From the NCBI GenBank assembly GCA_039707655.1, contig CM077676.1, positions 428,273,379 to 428,337,378 on the forward strand: a DNA stretch of 64,000 bases, read 5' to 3'. The DNA comes from Elymus sibiricus. Its lineage: Eukaryota; Streptophyta; Magnoliopsida; Poales; Poaceae. Positions 10,441-21,403 of the stretch are shown here, piece by piece (position 1 is the stretch's first letter; the number at the start of each line of letters is the position of its first letter). Below the pieces are notes generated by a model. The model ran no database searches. It saw only the letters and a list, made by a program, of their open reading frames with translations, and was not told the origin of the DNA. Position numbers and translations under genes: made by a program.

Positions 10441-13400
10441 ATGAACCGGCAATGGATGTACGGTGACCGACGCACCTCCGAGTATATTAAGGGCCTGCAT
10501 AATTTTCTCGAAGCGGCTGAGGCAACCAAGCAGAATGGTTTTATGCATTGTCCATGTACTGTCTGTGAGAATACGAAGGCTTTCTCCAACTCTAAAACCC
10601 TTCACTTCCACCTGCTTGAGAAGGGTTTTATGCCACACTATAATGTTTGGACCAAGCACGGAGAAAGAGGGGTTATGATGGAAGACAACGAAGAAGAAGA
10701 GGATGATGACAACTACCCGCCCCCTGAATACGGTGATGCTGCAATGGGGGAAGCTGAAGATCAAGAGGAACCAGACGATGTGCCCGATGATGATCTTCGC
10801 CGGGTCATTGTTGATGCACAGAGAGAATGCGAAAGTGAAAGGGAGAAGTTGAAGTTCGATCGCATGTTAGAGGATCACAAAAAAGGGTTGTACCCAAATT
10901 GCGAAGATGACAACAGAAAGCTCGGTACCACACTGGAATTGCTGCAATGGAAGGCAGACAATGGTGTATCTGACAAGGGATTTAGTTCGCTGCTGAAAAT
11001 AATGAAGAAGACGCTTCCAAAGGATAACGAATTGCCCGGCAGTACGTACGAAGCAAAGAAGGTTCTATGCCCTCTAGGATTGGAGGTGCAGAAGATACAT
11101 GCATGCCCTAATGACTGCATCCTCTACCGCGGTGAGTACGAGGATTTGAACGCATGCCCGGTATGCGGTGCATTGCAGTATAAGATAAGACGAGATGACC
11201 CTGGTGATGTTGAGGGCGAGCGCCCCAGGAAGAGGGTTCCTGCCAAGGTGATGTGGTATGCTCCTATAATACCACGGCTGAAACGTCTGTTCAGAAACAA
11301 AGAGCATGCCAAGTTGATGCGATGGCACAAAGAAGACCGTAAGAAAGACGGGAAGTTGAGAGCACCCGCTGACGGGTCGCAGTGGAGAAAATCGAGAGAA
11401 GGTGGGGGGACTTTGCAGGTGACGCAAGGAACGTATGGTTTGGTTTAAGTGCAGATGGCATTAATCCTTTTGGGGAGCAGAGCAGCAATCATAGCACCTG
11501 GCCCGTGACTCTATGTATCTATAACCTTCCTCCTTGGTTGTGCATGAAGCGGAAGTTCATTATGATGCCAGTGCTCATCCAAGGCCCTAAGCAACCCGGC
11601 AATGACATTGATGTGAACCTAAGGCCATTAGTTGAAGAACTTTTACAGCTGTGGAATGGAGAAGGTGTACGTGTGTGGGATGAGCACAAACAGGAGGAAT
11701 TTGACCTACATGCGTTGCTGTTTGTAACCATCAACGATTGGCCTGCTCTCAGTAACCTTTCAGGACAGACAAACAAGGGATACCACGCATGCACACACTG
11801 TTTAGATGACACCGACAGTATATATTTGGACAAATGCAGGAAGAATGTGTACCTGGGGCATCGTCGATTTCTTCCGACCAACCATCAATGTCGAAAGAAA
11901 GGAAAGCATTTCAAAGGTGAGGCAGATCACCGGAAGAAGCCCGCCCTCCGTACTGGTGATCACATACTTGATATGGTCAATGATTTACAAGTAATCTTTG
12001 GAAAGGGTCCTGGCGGACTATCTGTTCCGACTGACGATGCGGGACGCGCACCCATGTGGAAGAAGAAATCTATATTTTGGGACCTACCCTATTGAAAAGA
12101 CCTAGAGGTCCACTCTGCAATCGACGTGATGCACGTGACGAAGAATCTTTGCATGAACCTGCTAGGCTTCTTGGGAGTGTATGGGAAGACAAAAGATACA
12201 CCGGAGGCACGGGAGGAACAGCAACGTGTGCATGAAAAAGACGGCATGCATCCAAAGCAGTATGAAGGTCCTGCCAGCTACGCTCTTACCAAAGAAGAGA
12301 AGGAAATCTTCTTTGAATGCCTGCTCAGTATGAAGGTCCCGTCTGGCTTCTCGTCGAATATAAAGGGAATAATAAATATGGCAGAGAAAAAGTTCCAGAA
12401 CCTAAAGTCTCATGACTGCCACGTGATTATGACGCAACTGCTTCCGGTTGCATTGAGGGGGCTTCTACCGGAAAACGTTCGATTAGCCATTGTGAAGCTA
12501 TGTGCATTCCTCAATGCAATCTCTCAGAAGGTGATCGATCCAGAAATCCTGTCAAGGTTAAGGAGTGATTTGGTGCAATGTCTTGTTAGTTTCGAGCTGG
12601 TGTTCCCACCATCTTTCTTCAATATCATGACGCACGTCCTAGTTCATCTAGTCGACGAGATTGTCGTTCTGGGCCCTGTATTTCTACACAATATGTTCCC
12701 CTTTGAGAGGTTCATGGGAGTCTTAAAGAAATATGTTCGTAACCGCGCTAGGCCAGAAGCAAGCATCTCCATGGGCCATCAAACAGAGGATGTCATTGGG
12801 TTTTGTGTTGACTTCATTCCTGACCTTAAGAAGATTGGTCTCCCTCAATCGCGGTATGAGGGGAGACTGACTGGAAAAGGCACGCTAGGAGCGGACTCAA
12901 TAATATGTAGGGACGGGCATTGTTGGTCTCAAGCACACTACACAGTTCTACAGAATTCTACCTTGGTGACCCCGTATGTCGATGAACACAAGAATATTCT
13001 GCGCTCCAAACACCCGGAGCAGTGTGACGACTGGATTACATATGAACACATCAGGACTTTCGGCAGTTGGTTGCAAACACGTCTCATGGGTGACAACACT
13101 GTTTCTGATGAGCTGTACTCGTTGGCCAGGGGACCATCTTCGACTGTCTTGACTTACAAAGGGTACGAGATAAATGGGAATACATTTTACATGATCGCCC
13201 AAGATCAAAAGAGCACCAACCAAAACAGCGGTGTCCGCTTTGATGCAGCAACCAAGAGGGGAAAGGACACATATTATGGTTACATAGTGGACATATGGGA
13301 ACTTGACTATGGACATGATTTCAAGGTCCCTTTGTTTCAGTGCAAATGGGTCAATCTGTCAGGAGGCGGGGTACAGGTAGACCCACAGTACGGAATGACA

Positions 13401-13739
13401 ACAGTGGATCTCAACAATCTTGGGTACACAGACGAACCATTCGTCCTAGCCAATGATGTGGCGCAGGTTTTCTATGTGAAGGACATGTCTACCAAACCGA
13501 GAAAAAGAAAAGATAAGGAAGCGAATACATCATACGATGAGCCAAAGCGCCACATAGTTCTTTCAGGAAAAAGAGACATCGTGGGATTGGAGGGCAAGAC
13601 AGACATGTCTGAAGATTATGAAAAGTTTCATGAAATTCCTCCCTTCAAAGTCAAGGCTGACCCAAGCACCCTGTTAAACGATGAAGATTATCCATGGTTA
13701 CGGCGCAATAAGCAAAGGACACAAGCGAAGAAAAAGTGA
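10441..13739 (+). pseudogene. TNP2-type CACTA transposase, broken (element 2)
   Basis: Start chosen at MNRQWMYGDRRTSEYIKG, immediately after a splice acceptor and matching element 1. Domains in order are the transposase-associated domain (CPCTVCEN, HFHLLEKGF), the Transposase_21 core (SADGINPFG; CTHCLDDTDS; IDVMHVTKN with the conserved Asp kept), and the DUF4218/DUF4216-type C-terminus (FPFERFMGVLKKYVRN, WELDYGHDF), ending in a Lys-rich tail. Two lesions differ from those of element 1. A run of five A reduced to four at about 11387-11390 shifts the frame. At 12092-12094 a TGG codon has become TGA in DLPYW. The rest reads open to the stop at 13737-13739. The element therefore probably depends on a transposase supplied by another copy. 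Confidence 0.92.
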
Positions 13740-13799
13740 AGACTTTCTCTCCACAACTATATCATTGCAGTTACATGTGAAGAAATTAAATGAAATCCC

Positions 13800-14480
13800 T
13801 TTGTAACAGATGAGTTTTCGTCCGAAACCCTGATACTTCGAAAGAGATTGTCCATTTTGTACACGAAGTGCATCCAGTTTTTGCCGTAACCCTCTCAACT
13901 TTTTAGCACATGCTATGTGGGTGAAATGATGATACCATGCCAACTTTCAACCTTTTCAGAGTTCATTTGAAGTGCTTTTCAATTTCAGGGTCATTTAGCT
14001 CAAAGAATGAACTAATAGCAAAAAGAATGAACTAGAAAACCTTTATGAAACTCTAATAGCGAAAATAATGAACTAAAAATAATCAATTAAAAATTCTGTT
14101 ATGATCAACTAAAATAAAACTATAATATTCTTCAATACCAAAAAGAATCAACTAAAAAGCTTTTATAAAACTCTAATAGCAAAAGGAATCAACTAAAAAT
14201 ATTTTATAAACCTCTAGTATTTATGAAACTAAAATTATATAAAATTTATGCAACTAAAGTTATCAAAGTATTTTTTGTTCAAAACATTAATAGCAAAAAG
14301 ATCACTCAAAAACTCTAAGTATTTAGTTGTAAGTAGAAACAAAAGAAAATAAATAAAGCAAAAAAAACAAAAGAAAATAAATAAAGAAAAAAAAACAAAA
14401 GAAAATAAATAAAGCAAAAAAAAATAAAGCAAAAAAAATAAAAGAAAATAAATAAAGCAAAAAAAATGCCGGCTACTGGG
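13800..14480. other. AT-rich spacer between the two genes of element 2
   Basis: Repeated words AATCAACTAAAAA, AATAGCAAAAAGAATGAACT and, at 14340-14465, a run of AAATAAATAAAGCAAAAAAAA units. It may include the 3' untranslated region of TNP2. No gene seen. The same spacer type occurs in element 1 at 1461-1850. Confidence 0.7.
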
Positions 14481-14696
14481 CCACCACGGCCTGCATACGA
14501 CTAGAAACCCGCTAGTTGGGCCAGGATGCAGGCCCGCAGAAGGCCCAGTAGGCCCACGGCAGAGAGAGTTCGTTTAGGCCCGTAGGCCTGCTTTAGAGAG
14601 GAGCTCGAAACGGTGGCCGCAGCCGCGCTTATAAACCAGTGCGGGCGCTAGTCAACTAGCGAGGTGGGACTAAACTTCCACGCCCCGACGCCGTAG

Positions 14697-14900
14697 AGCC
14701 CTTTGGTCCCGGTTCGTGGCACCAACCGGGACCAATGCCCACCTTTGGTCCCGGTTGGTTCCACCAACCGGGACCAAAGGTCTCTGCTTCCCGCCCTTTG
14801 GGCTGACGAAAAGAGACCTTTGGTCCCGGTTGGCGGCACCAACCGGGACTAAAGGTGGGCATTGGTCCCGGTTGGTGGCACCAACCGGGACCAAAGGTCT
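14697..14900. repeat. Internal subterminal-type repeat block of element 2
   Basis: Eight alternating copies of TTTGGTCCCGGTTGGTGGCA / CACCAACCGGGACCAAAGG placed between the two genes rather than at an end, just before the second TATA box. Confidence 0.85.
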
Positions 14901-14903
14901 CCC

Positions 14904-14910
14904 TATATAA
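14904..14910 (+). promoter_or_regulatory. TATA box for second gene of element 2
   Basis: TATATAA directly after the internal repeat block. It precedes a GC-rich leader (14940-15300). A likely leader-intron acceptor (ATATTTGCAG, 16194-16203) lies just before the ATG at 16209. Confidence 0.65.
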
Positions 14911-15610
14911 GCGGGAGTTGGGAAAATTTGCCAAAGACATCTGCAGTTTCCCCCGACGACGCCGAGCACATCAACGCCGCCAGGCTGCCCGAGCTCGCCG
15001 TCGACGCCCTCGCCGCCCTCTGCCCCGTCGATGCCGTCAGGCTGCTCCTTGTCGCCATCGCCGCCGAGCCCCCGCTGCCCCGACGCCCTCGACGCCCTCT
15101 GCCCCGACGCCGGCGCCGCTCCCCGCGCCCCTGCTGCCCCGACGCCGCCCGCCGTGCCCCCCTGCCCCTGCCCCGACGCCGCCCCCAGTGAGCCCCCCCC
15201 CCCTTCCCCCGCGCCGCCGCCACTGCTCTGCTTGCCGCGCCGTGCCCCTGCTCTGCTTGCCGCGCCGCCGCCGCCACCGCCGCCCCGGCCGGATCTGCCT
15301 TTTTTTTTGTATGTATATGCAGTATGTATGTATGTATGTATGGATGATGTATGTATGTATGTATGTATGTATATGCAGTATGTATGTATGGATGGATGAT
15401 CCATAGAAAGTTTTTATATATGCATTGATACAATTTTATTTTTGTTCATAGATTTTTTTTGTTCATAGATGTATGTTTTTTTTTGTTTATAGAAAGTTTT
15501 TATATATGAGCAATGATGATCCATAGAAAGTTTTTATATATGCATTGATATATGAGCAATGATGATCCATAGAAAGTTTTTATATATGCATTGATACAAT
15601 TTTATTTTTG
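14911..15610. repeat. GC-rich leader, TGTA microsatellite and 50-60-bp tandem repeats
   Basis: 14940-15300 is GCC/CCG-rich leader with GACGCC repeats. 15308-15400 is a (TGTA)n microsatellite. 15397-15610 has three imperfect copies of ATCCATAGAAAGTTTTTATA with flanking sequence. Frames in the GCC-rich part are low-complexity and not claimed as genes. Confidence 0.65.
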
Positions 15611-15759
15611 TTCATAGAATTTTTTTATTTCATAGATGTATGCTTTTTTTTTATATAGAAAGTTTTTGTCATGAGAGGGGACGTCGGACATGCATGAGAG
15701 AGAGGCGGTCCGCTCATCGGACATGTCATGTGGATTTTTTTTGTTCATATAGAAAACTC

Positions 15760-16110
15760 CGGTAACTTCGACATGAGGGGGGGAGACGTCAATCAACCCC
15801 CTCCCGCCCCTACACGTAAAAGTTAAAATGTTCATATATTCAAAATGAGTTAAAATGAGTTAGAAGTTACTTACTCCCGGTCCGCTCGCCCGACCAACTC
15901 TCGAGGCCACTTGTACCCCCTCCCCGATAACTTCGACATGAGGGGGGACGTCGGACATGAGGGGTGAGCGTCGTCGTCGTCTACCCCCTTCCCGATAACT
16001 TTGACATGAGGAGGGACGTCGGACATGACATGAGGGGTGAGCGTCGTTGTCGTCTACCCCCTCCGGTAACATAGATAACTCCGGTAACATAGATAACTCC
16101 GGTAACATAG
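15760..16110. repeat. Tandem repeats in the leader intron of element 2's second gene
   Basis: Two copies of an approximately 80-bp unit containing GATAACTTCGACATGAGGGG and GGGTGAGCGTCGTCGTC, followed by three 19-bp copies of AACATAGATAACTCCGGT. They lie in the probable leader intron. Confidence 0.65.
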
Positions 16111-16208
16111 ATTTATCAAGAATGCCCCCATTATGGATGTGCACAAGTTGATCCAATTTTTTTCTGATCTCATCTATATATATATATTCTTCTATATTTG
16201 CAGAAACT

Positions 16209-19200
16209 ATGGATCAGAGAGACTTGGAACAAGAACAGTTGTTGGGGGAGATAATCCTCGCCGGAGGTGATGCTGTCTTGTCGTTTCTCAACGACACCGA
16301 TGGAACAATGGAGGAGGAAGGACATGATCATGATGGCTCCGGTGACATGATCATGATGGCTCCGGAGGTGCTGACTAGCTAATTGATGCATTAATTGTTT
16401 TGGTATGTACATATATTAACTCTTCTTTCTTCTTTTATAGCCCTCCGGATCGAGCCAAACTTCGGTAACGAGACGAGGCCCGAAGAAGAGGTTGCGCAAG
16501 GATGAAAGGTTCACGATCACAGCACTCGCGGACGATGGCCTACCGATTGAACCCAAGCGGATCAAGGACGCATTTTCTGCTCAGTGCGGAGCTATTGTTA
16601 GGGAAAACATCCCGATCAGCATCAAGCAATGGAATAAGCCTAAGGACGACGCCCCTGAAGGTGATTATGTCACCGATAGACAGAAAGATGATCTTTGGAC
16701 CTTGCTGAAGGCAAATTTCACCCTACCGCCAGAGGAGGATCCGAATAAGCCCGTTATAGAGCCACTGGTCAAGGCGTGTGCTCTTAAGAAGATGGCAGAT
16801 CTATTCAGGAGGTGGAAGAAGGAGTTGAAATCAAAGTTTGTCGACAAAGGTGAGACTCCAGAATTCATCGGCCGATTTGAGAAGATAAGAGATCACTGGC
16901 CCGCATTTGTGGCCTACAAGACATCAGACAAGAGTAAGAAAATGTCAGAGACAAACAAGAACAACGCTGCAAAGAAGCAGTATCACCATCACACGGGGTC
17001 AGGTGGCTACCTCAAAGCCCGGCCGTTGTGGGACAAAGCTGAGAATGACCTGATTGCTAAAGGGGTCGAACCAGAGACATTGAACTGGCCAGACCGTTCA
17101 AGGACTTGGTTCTTCGGGGTTGGGGGAACTTTGGACCCTGAAACAGGGAAGTGCCGTTGGACGGACGAGCAACTTGCAATACCCGTCATGAAGCTTCAGA
17201 AGTATATCACCACAGCGCAGGAAGGGACGTTCATTCCCGACAGAGAGAAGGACGAGCTGACTGAGGCCCTAGGGAATGCTGAGCACCCTGGACGAACACG
17301 AGGCACACCAGGCTCCGTTCCGTGGAAGTTTGGGTTTCCCGACGCAGGCGGTTACAGAAGCCAGGAGAGAAAGAGGAAAGCGGAGCTGAGCGACATGCAG
17401 AAGATGAGTGCAAGACTACAAAAGCTAGAGGAAGCTGAGAGCCAGCGAGCTGCCGGCCAACTATCTCAGTGGCACGAAGCTACCCCAGAAGCTACCCCGC
17501 CATCTCAGCGGAGAAGCAGCGTGGCTTCCACGGAGCCCGTTCAGACTGACTTCACGGAGCCTATCTACCCCGTGGATACTATCACGGAGGCTCAAAATTG
17601 CGAGCTTATGACGAAATGCCATAACCTCACTTTCAAGGCGGCTCTCGGCTCTGTTGCACCTCCTCAACCCAACGGAACTTTTCACTGCCTTCCGATTCCA
17701 CATGGCTATGCTGTTGTGATGGTGGATGAAGTAATGGAGGGATTTGAGGAGCTCGAGCTTTACCACTCTACAGGTGAAGGGGAGAATCAGCTGGTTCGTG
17801 CTCTGAGGAGTACATGTCTATGGCAGAAGGAGTACATCAAGCTTCCAAACTGGACGCCTCCGCCTCCTCCTCCTCCTCCGGCGAGTCAGGGCACTCCGCC
17901 TCCTCCTCCTCCTCCTCCTCCGGCGAGTGATCAGGGCACTCCGCCTCCTTCTCCGGCTCCTCCGACGCGTGAGGGCACTCCGCCTCCTCCTTCGCCTACT
18001 CCGGCGCGTCGGAGCACTCCGCCTCCTTCTCCGCCTCGTCAGCAACGACGGAAGAGAGCCGCCGCCGCTCCGGCGGCTAGCAGTACAAGCAGAGGCGGGA
18101 GGCAATTCAGATACGGTCCATCTCTCAAGCCTCTGGAAAAGTTACCATATGAGAGGACCGAGCAGGAAAACGAGGACATATGTCGTGCCCAAGTGAGGGA
18201 CCATTTTGCAAAGAAAACTCCACCTCCGAAGGAGAAGCTAGATCCGGTGAAAGTGAAGCGCACTATCGATGCCCTGAAGCGACCACCACCGCCTCCGCCG
18301 GATTCCAACTATGTCCTCATTCTTAAAAAGACATATGAAGAAGCACGGCGGTCGGGAAGTACTTCCAGTGATGCAAGGTTAGCAGAACGAAGAAGTGGGA
18401 AAACAATTCCCCAGCTCGGCGAACAGGAGAAGAAATCATGCCCCCTGCTCAAGGTGTCTAGCGATATCGTCGCTAATCATCCGGGGATGGTGCCTGGTAC
18501 CAATCCTGGTGATTACTTGGGGGATGATGTAATTTTTCAAACGGCTGAGGTAACAAAAGAAGAATATAAATACGTGCACGGGAAGCCTCTCGTCAAACCT
18601 GATCATCCTCCTCTAACAACGATGATGTACAAATTGCATGAGTGGTACATGAAAACCTGCAGGGAGTCTGGGAGAGACACTATGTATATGGCAGTGAAAC
18701 CAGAGAACGAATTCATTGGACTTCCCGTGATGCCTATTGAATTTGTGGAGTTATTTCAGTTATACAATCAACTGGCCCTCGACAAACAACTCATGACTTC
18801 CTACTGTCTGTAAGTATTACTTCTATAGTTAAGTCTCTAGCTCAGCTCGTTCATTGCATGTATATATAATTATCCTCACTATATTATGTAGATTGAAGAT
18901 CTTCGAATGCAAAAAAGTAGGAATCTTCGACGTTGGGTTCATTAGCCCAGATGCCGTAAATGAATGGACGGTACAAAACTCAATCAAAGAGACCGAGGAG
19001 AACTTGCTACAGTCGTTCCTTATACATCAAAACAAAAGGGAAATACTCTTTCCTTACAACTTCAAGTGAGTATTGCTGTCTTCTCTGTATACTCAGTTTC
19101 GCTTACTCGAGGTTAAGTAATGTAATTGATGAGTTATATATGCGTGCGCAGTTTCCACTTTATTCTGCTATCCATTAAGCTTGACGGGGCATTAGTAACT

Positions 19201-19847
19201 GTCTTAGACTCGAGACGTAAAGATCCCGAGAATTATGCAGACATGACTGCAATGCTCAAGAAGTAAGTTCAGTCAATACCGGGACCATATCGGCATGCAA
19301 CTTTCGTTAATTTCCTGATATCAAGTAATCATTTTCTTTGCCTGGCAGGGTTTGGAAGAAGTTCACCCGAAAGGTTCCCGGTCTAAACAAAGAGTTGCGA
19401 TTTACGTACCCCAAAGTAAGTAGTACTAGCTAGTTCCGCGCATCTCTAATTGATTCAAATTTTCATCAATATATCATTACCATGCTTGCTTATCAGTTTG
19501 ATTGAACTCTATTCTCGTAAAGTGCTTGTACCAGAAAGAAGGGACTGTTTTATGTGCATACTACGTATGCGAGTTCATTCGCCACTCGACCTCTGAGCGG
19601 GGCTTCTCTGACAAACAATTTGAAGTACGTAAATAATATTCACAATTTTATTTTATATATTACCATCAATTGTGTTGAGTTTTATTCATATATATGCATG
19701 TATTGACCCCCTTCTTTAAATTAGATCTGGCAGATGCGGGATGAACTCCTACCACATGATCGCATACGAGCAATTCAAGAGGAATTGGCGGGATTCTTTC
19801 TTGACCACGTCATACCTAAAGACGGGGAATACCATGCAGATTTGTGA
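16209..19847 (+). CDS. Second CACTA gene: Ptta/En-Spm-type protein with C-terminal Ulp1-like protease domain
   Basis: Seven exons fit with phase-consistent GT/AG borders: 16209-16367, 16441-18809, 18892-19065, 19152-19262, 19349-19415, 19523-19624, 19725-19847, giving about 1,034 residues. The ATG follows a splice acceptor. The first part resembles the plant En/Spm accessory protein (RTWFFGVGGTLDPETGKCRW; coiled coil MSARLQKLEEAESQRAAG). The middle is a proline-rich spacer (TPPPPPPPPAS repeats, about residues 500-580). The C-terminus has a C48/Ulp1 fold with His in NFHFILLSIK, Asp in VTVLDSR, Gln in LYQKEG and Cys in VLCAYYVCEF, so the catalytic set is kept. Ulp1 enzymes release SUMO-type modifiers; the substrate here is unknown. 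No nonsense or frameshift was found, unlike the neighbouring TNP2. Only the first donor (GTGCTG) is weak. Confidence 0.85.
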
Positions 19848-20216
19848 TTGGATCTTAGGTAGATGATGTTAGGGATTGTAAAAGATGTTATATTGTATAT
19901 ATGTAGTACCGTCGGATAGATATACGAAAACTTGTTGTTCGACCAAGCACGGAGAAAGAGATGTCACTTCTCTCTATATATGTTCAGCATGACGATCTTG
20001 TGTAATTAATGGTTTCCTTCATTTTCTTATTAGCTAGCATCGAGTTATCTCTATATGTATAGTAGCTATCGTCGACCGAGCACGGAGAAAGAGAGGACAC
20101 TTCTCCCTATTAGCTAGCTAACACAATATGAAACCCCTAAATTAACCCTCCAAAACCCCCCAACCCCCCCCCCTTCAAAAAAAAAAACCCCAGCTGCTGC
20201 CAGATGCTCACGCGTG

Positions 20217-20500
20217 GATGACCTTTGGTCCCGGTTGGTGTGACCAACCGGGACTAAAGGTCCTCCTGCCTGGGCTCCCCGCAGCGGCCACGTGGATGCC
20301 TTTTGGTCCCGGTTGGTGTTACCAACCGGGACTAAAGGTCCTCCTGCCTGGGCTTCCCGCAGCGGCCACGTGGAGCCCCTTTGGTCCCAGTTCGTAAGCG
20401 AACCGGGACTAAAGGTTTTGGGCTTTAGTCCCGACCCTTTAGTCCCGGTTCCAGAACCAGGACTAAAGGCCCTCTGGAATCGGGACTAAAGGCCCTTTTT
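20217..20500. repeat. Right subterminal repeats of element 2
   Basis: Alternating TTTGGTCCCGGTTGGTG / ACCAACCGGGACTAAAGG units, with two direct copies of an approximately 80-bp segment containing CCTCCTGCCTGGGCT and GCAGCGGCCACGTGGA. No TATA box follows them. Confidence 0.85.
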
Positions 20501-20756
20501 CTACTAGTGAGAGGCCGCCGACAAGCGTCGGGAGCAGTAATGTCAAACACCGCCAGGGCGCGCAGGTGCCGGGCTCGCCGCTGGCGCCATGAGCAGGACT
20601 CTGGCTGAGAGGCCATGTGCATGCATTACCTAGAGCAGAGCGGTCATGTGTGACAGCGTGAGCATGAGTGTGTGCACGCTTGCAACATGCGCTAGTGTGT
20701 GTTCTGCGCACTGTGCATGCTGTGTGCCAATGCGTGCATCACAGAAGTATATAAAA

Positions 20757-21106
20757 GAAGTTTGTGTTCGCTTGTGGCGACAGGTCCGTGGTTTGATTCC
20801 AACCGATACGAGTTAGCCAACTAAACACAAATCAAACTGACCATTAAAAATGTGTGTTCACGTATGCAAAAATTTTAATTTTATTTCGTTCACCAACTGA
20901 CAGGTGGGCCTGCATAGATAGACAGAGACAAAACATAAGCTGACGAGGCGCATGTGGAACCAGACAAAATACGGAGCTATACGCTGAGCCAGTGACCGTA
21001 TAATCACCCTAAGTCGTATATAATGACCGTATTGACCGTATTCTTAAGTACAGTGACCAAAGTGAGCTATCAAGACAAGTTCGATGACCGCTAGTGCATT
21101 TTACTC
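20757..21106 (-). repeat. Right terminal inverted repeat of the MULE
   Basis: Reverse complement of 8721-9090. It ends with CATTTTACTC, directly followed by the 9-bp duplication TTCTCAATT. Confidence 0.85.
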
Positions 21107-21403
21107 TTCTCAATTTCACGGTTGTTGAAGTGGCGGGTAGGTCCGCCTCATATTTAACTGTCATGGACTTGATTCCTCGACTAGAACTGGCTCTACCAAG
21201 TGTTAGCACCGAGTTTGGCCTTACATTTCTAACTCATATTTTTCATTTGTGTTTTATTATTATAAGAAACATGGACACATGATCCTAAGCACACGCTCAA
21301 GCACAAGACTGTGCACCCCAAACAAACCAGGGATAAATCCACAAACCTCTTCCTGGATCTCGCTAATCTTGGACTGGAAATTATCACTTCAACTAGGATG
21401 TTT

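Larger units (their letters stand above)
9692..20509 (+). mobile_element. CACTA (En/Spm) transposon, element 2, complete
   Basis: Starts CACTAGTACAAAACAGGGC at 9692 and ends GGCCCTTTTTCTACTAGTG at 20509. The 3-bp duplication AGA is at 9689-9691 and 20510-20512. Length is 10,818 bp. Order: left subterminal repeats, TATA box, leader with intron, TNP2 pseudogene (10441-13739), AT-rich spacer, internal repeat block, second TATA box, GC-rich leader, second gene (16209-19847), right subterminal repeats. It sits inside the Mutator-like element, so it inserted later. It belongs to the same family as element 1 and lies in opposite orientation. Confidence 0.95.
8721..21106. mobile_element. Mutator-like element (MULE), split by CACTA element 2
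   Basis: The left end GAGTAAAATGCGCTGGCGGT (8721) and the reverse complement of the right end (GAGTAAAATGCACTAGCGGT, ending 21106) begin inverted repeats about 350-370 bases long. They match over stretches such as TTGTCTTGATAGCTCACTTT and CCACATGCGCCTCGTCAG. The perfect 9-bp duplication TTCTCAATT is at 8712-8720 and 21107-21115, as expected for Mutator. Without the nested CACTA the unit would be about 1.57 kb. No MULE transposase is present, so it is non-autonomous. Its inner sequence holds CA/GC-rich repeats and possibly captured DNA. Confidence 0.9.

Noticed and set aside
14670..15433. Alanine/proline-rich ORFs on both strands
   Set aside because: Low-complexity GCC repeats; they disagree with the leader position next to the TATA box.
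17818..18308. Minus-strand arginine-rich ORFs
   Set aside because: Shadow of the polyproline spacer of the + strand gene.
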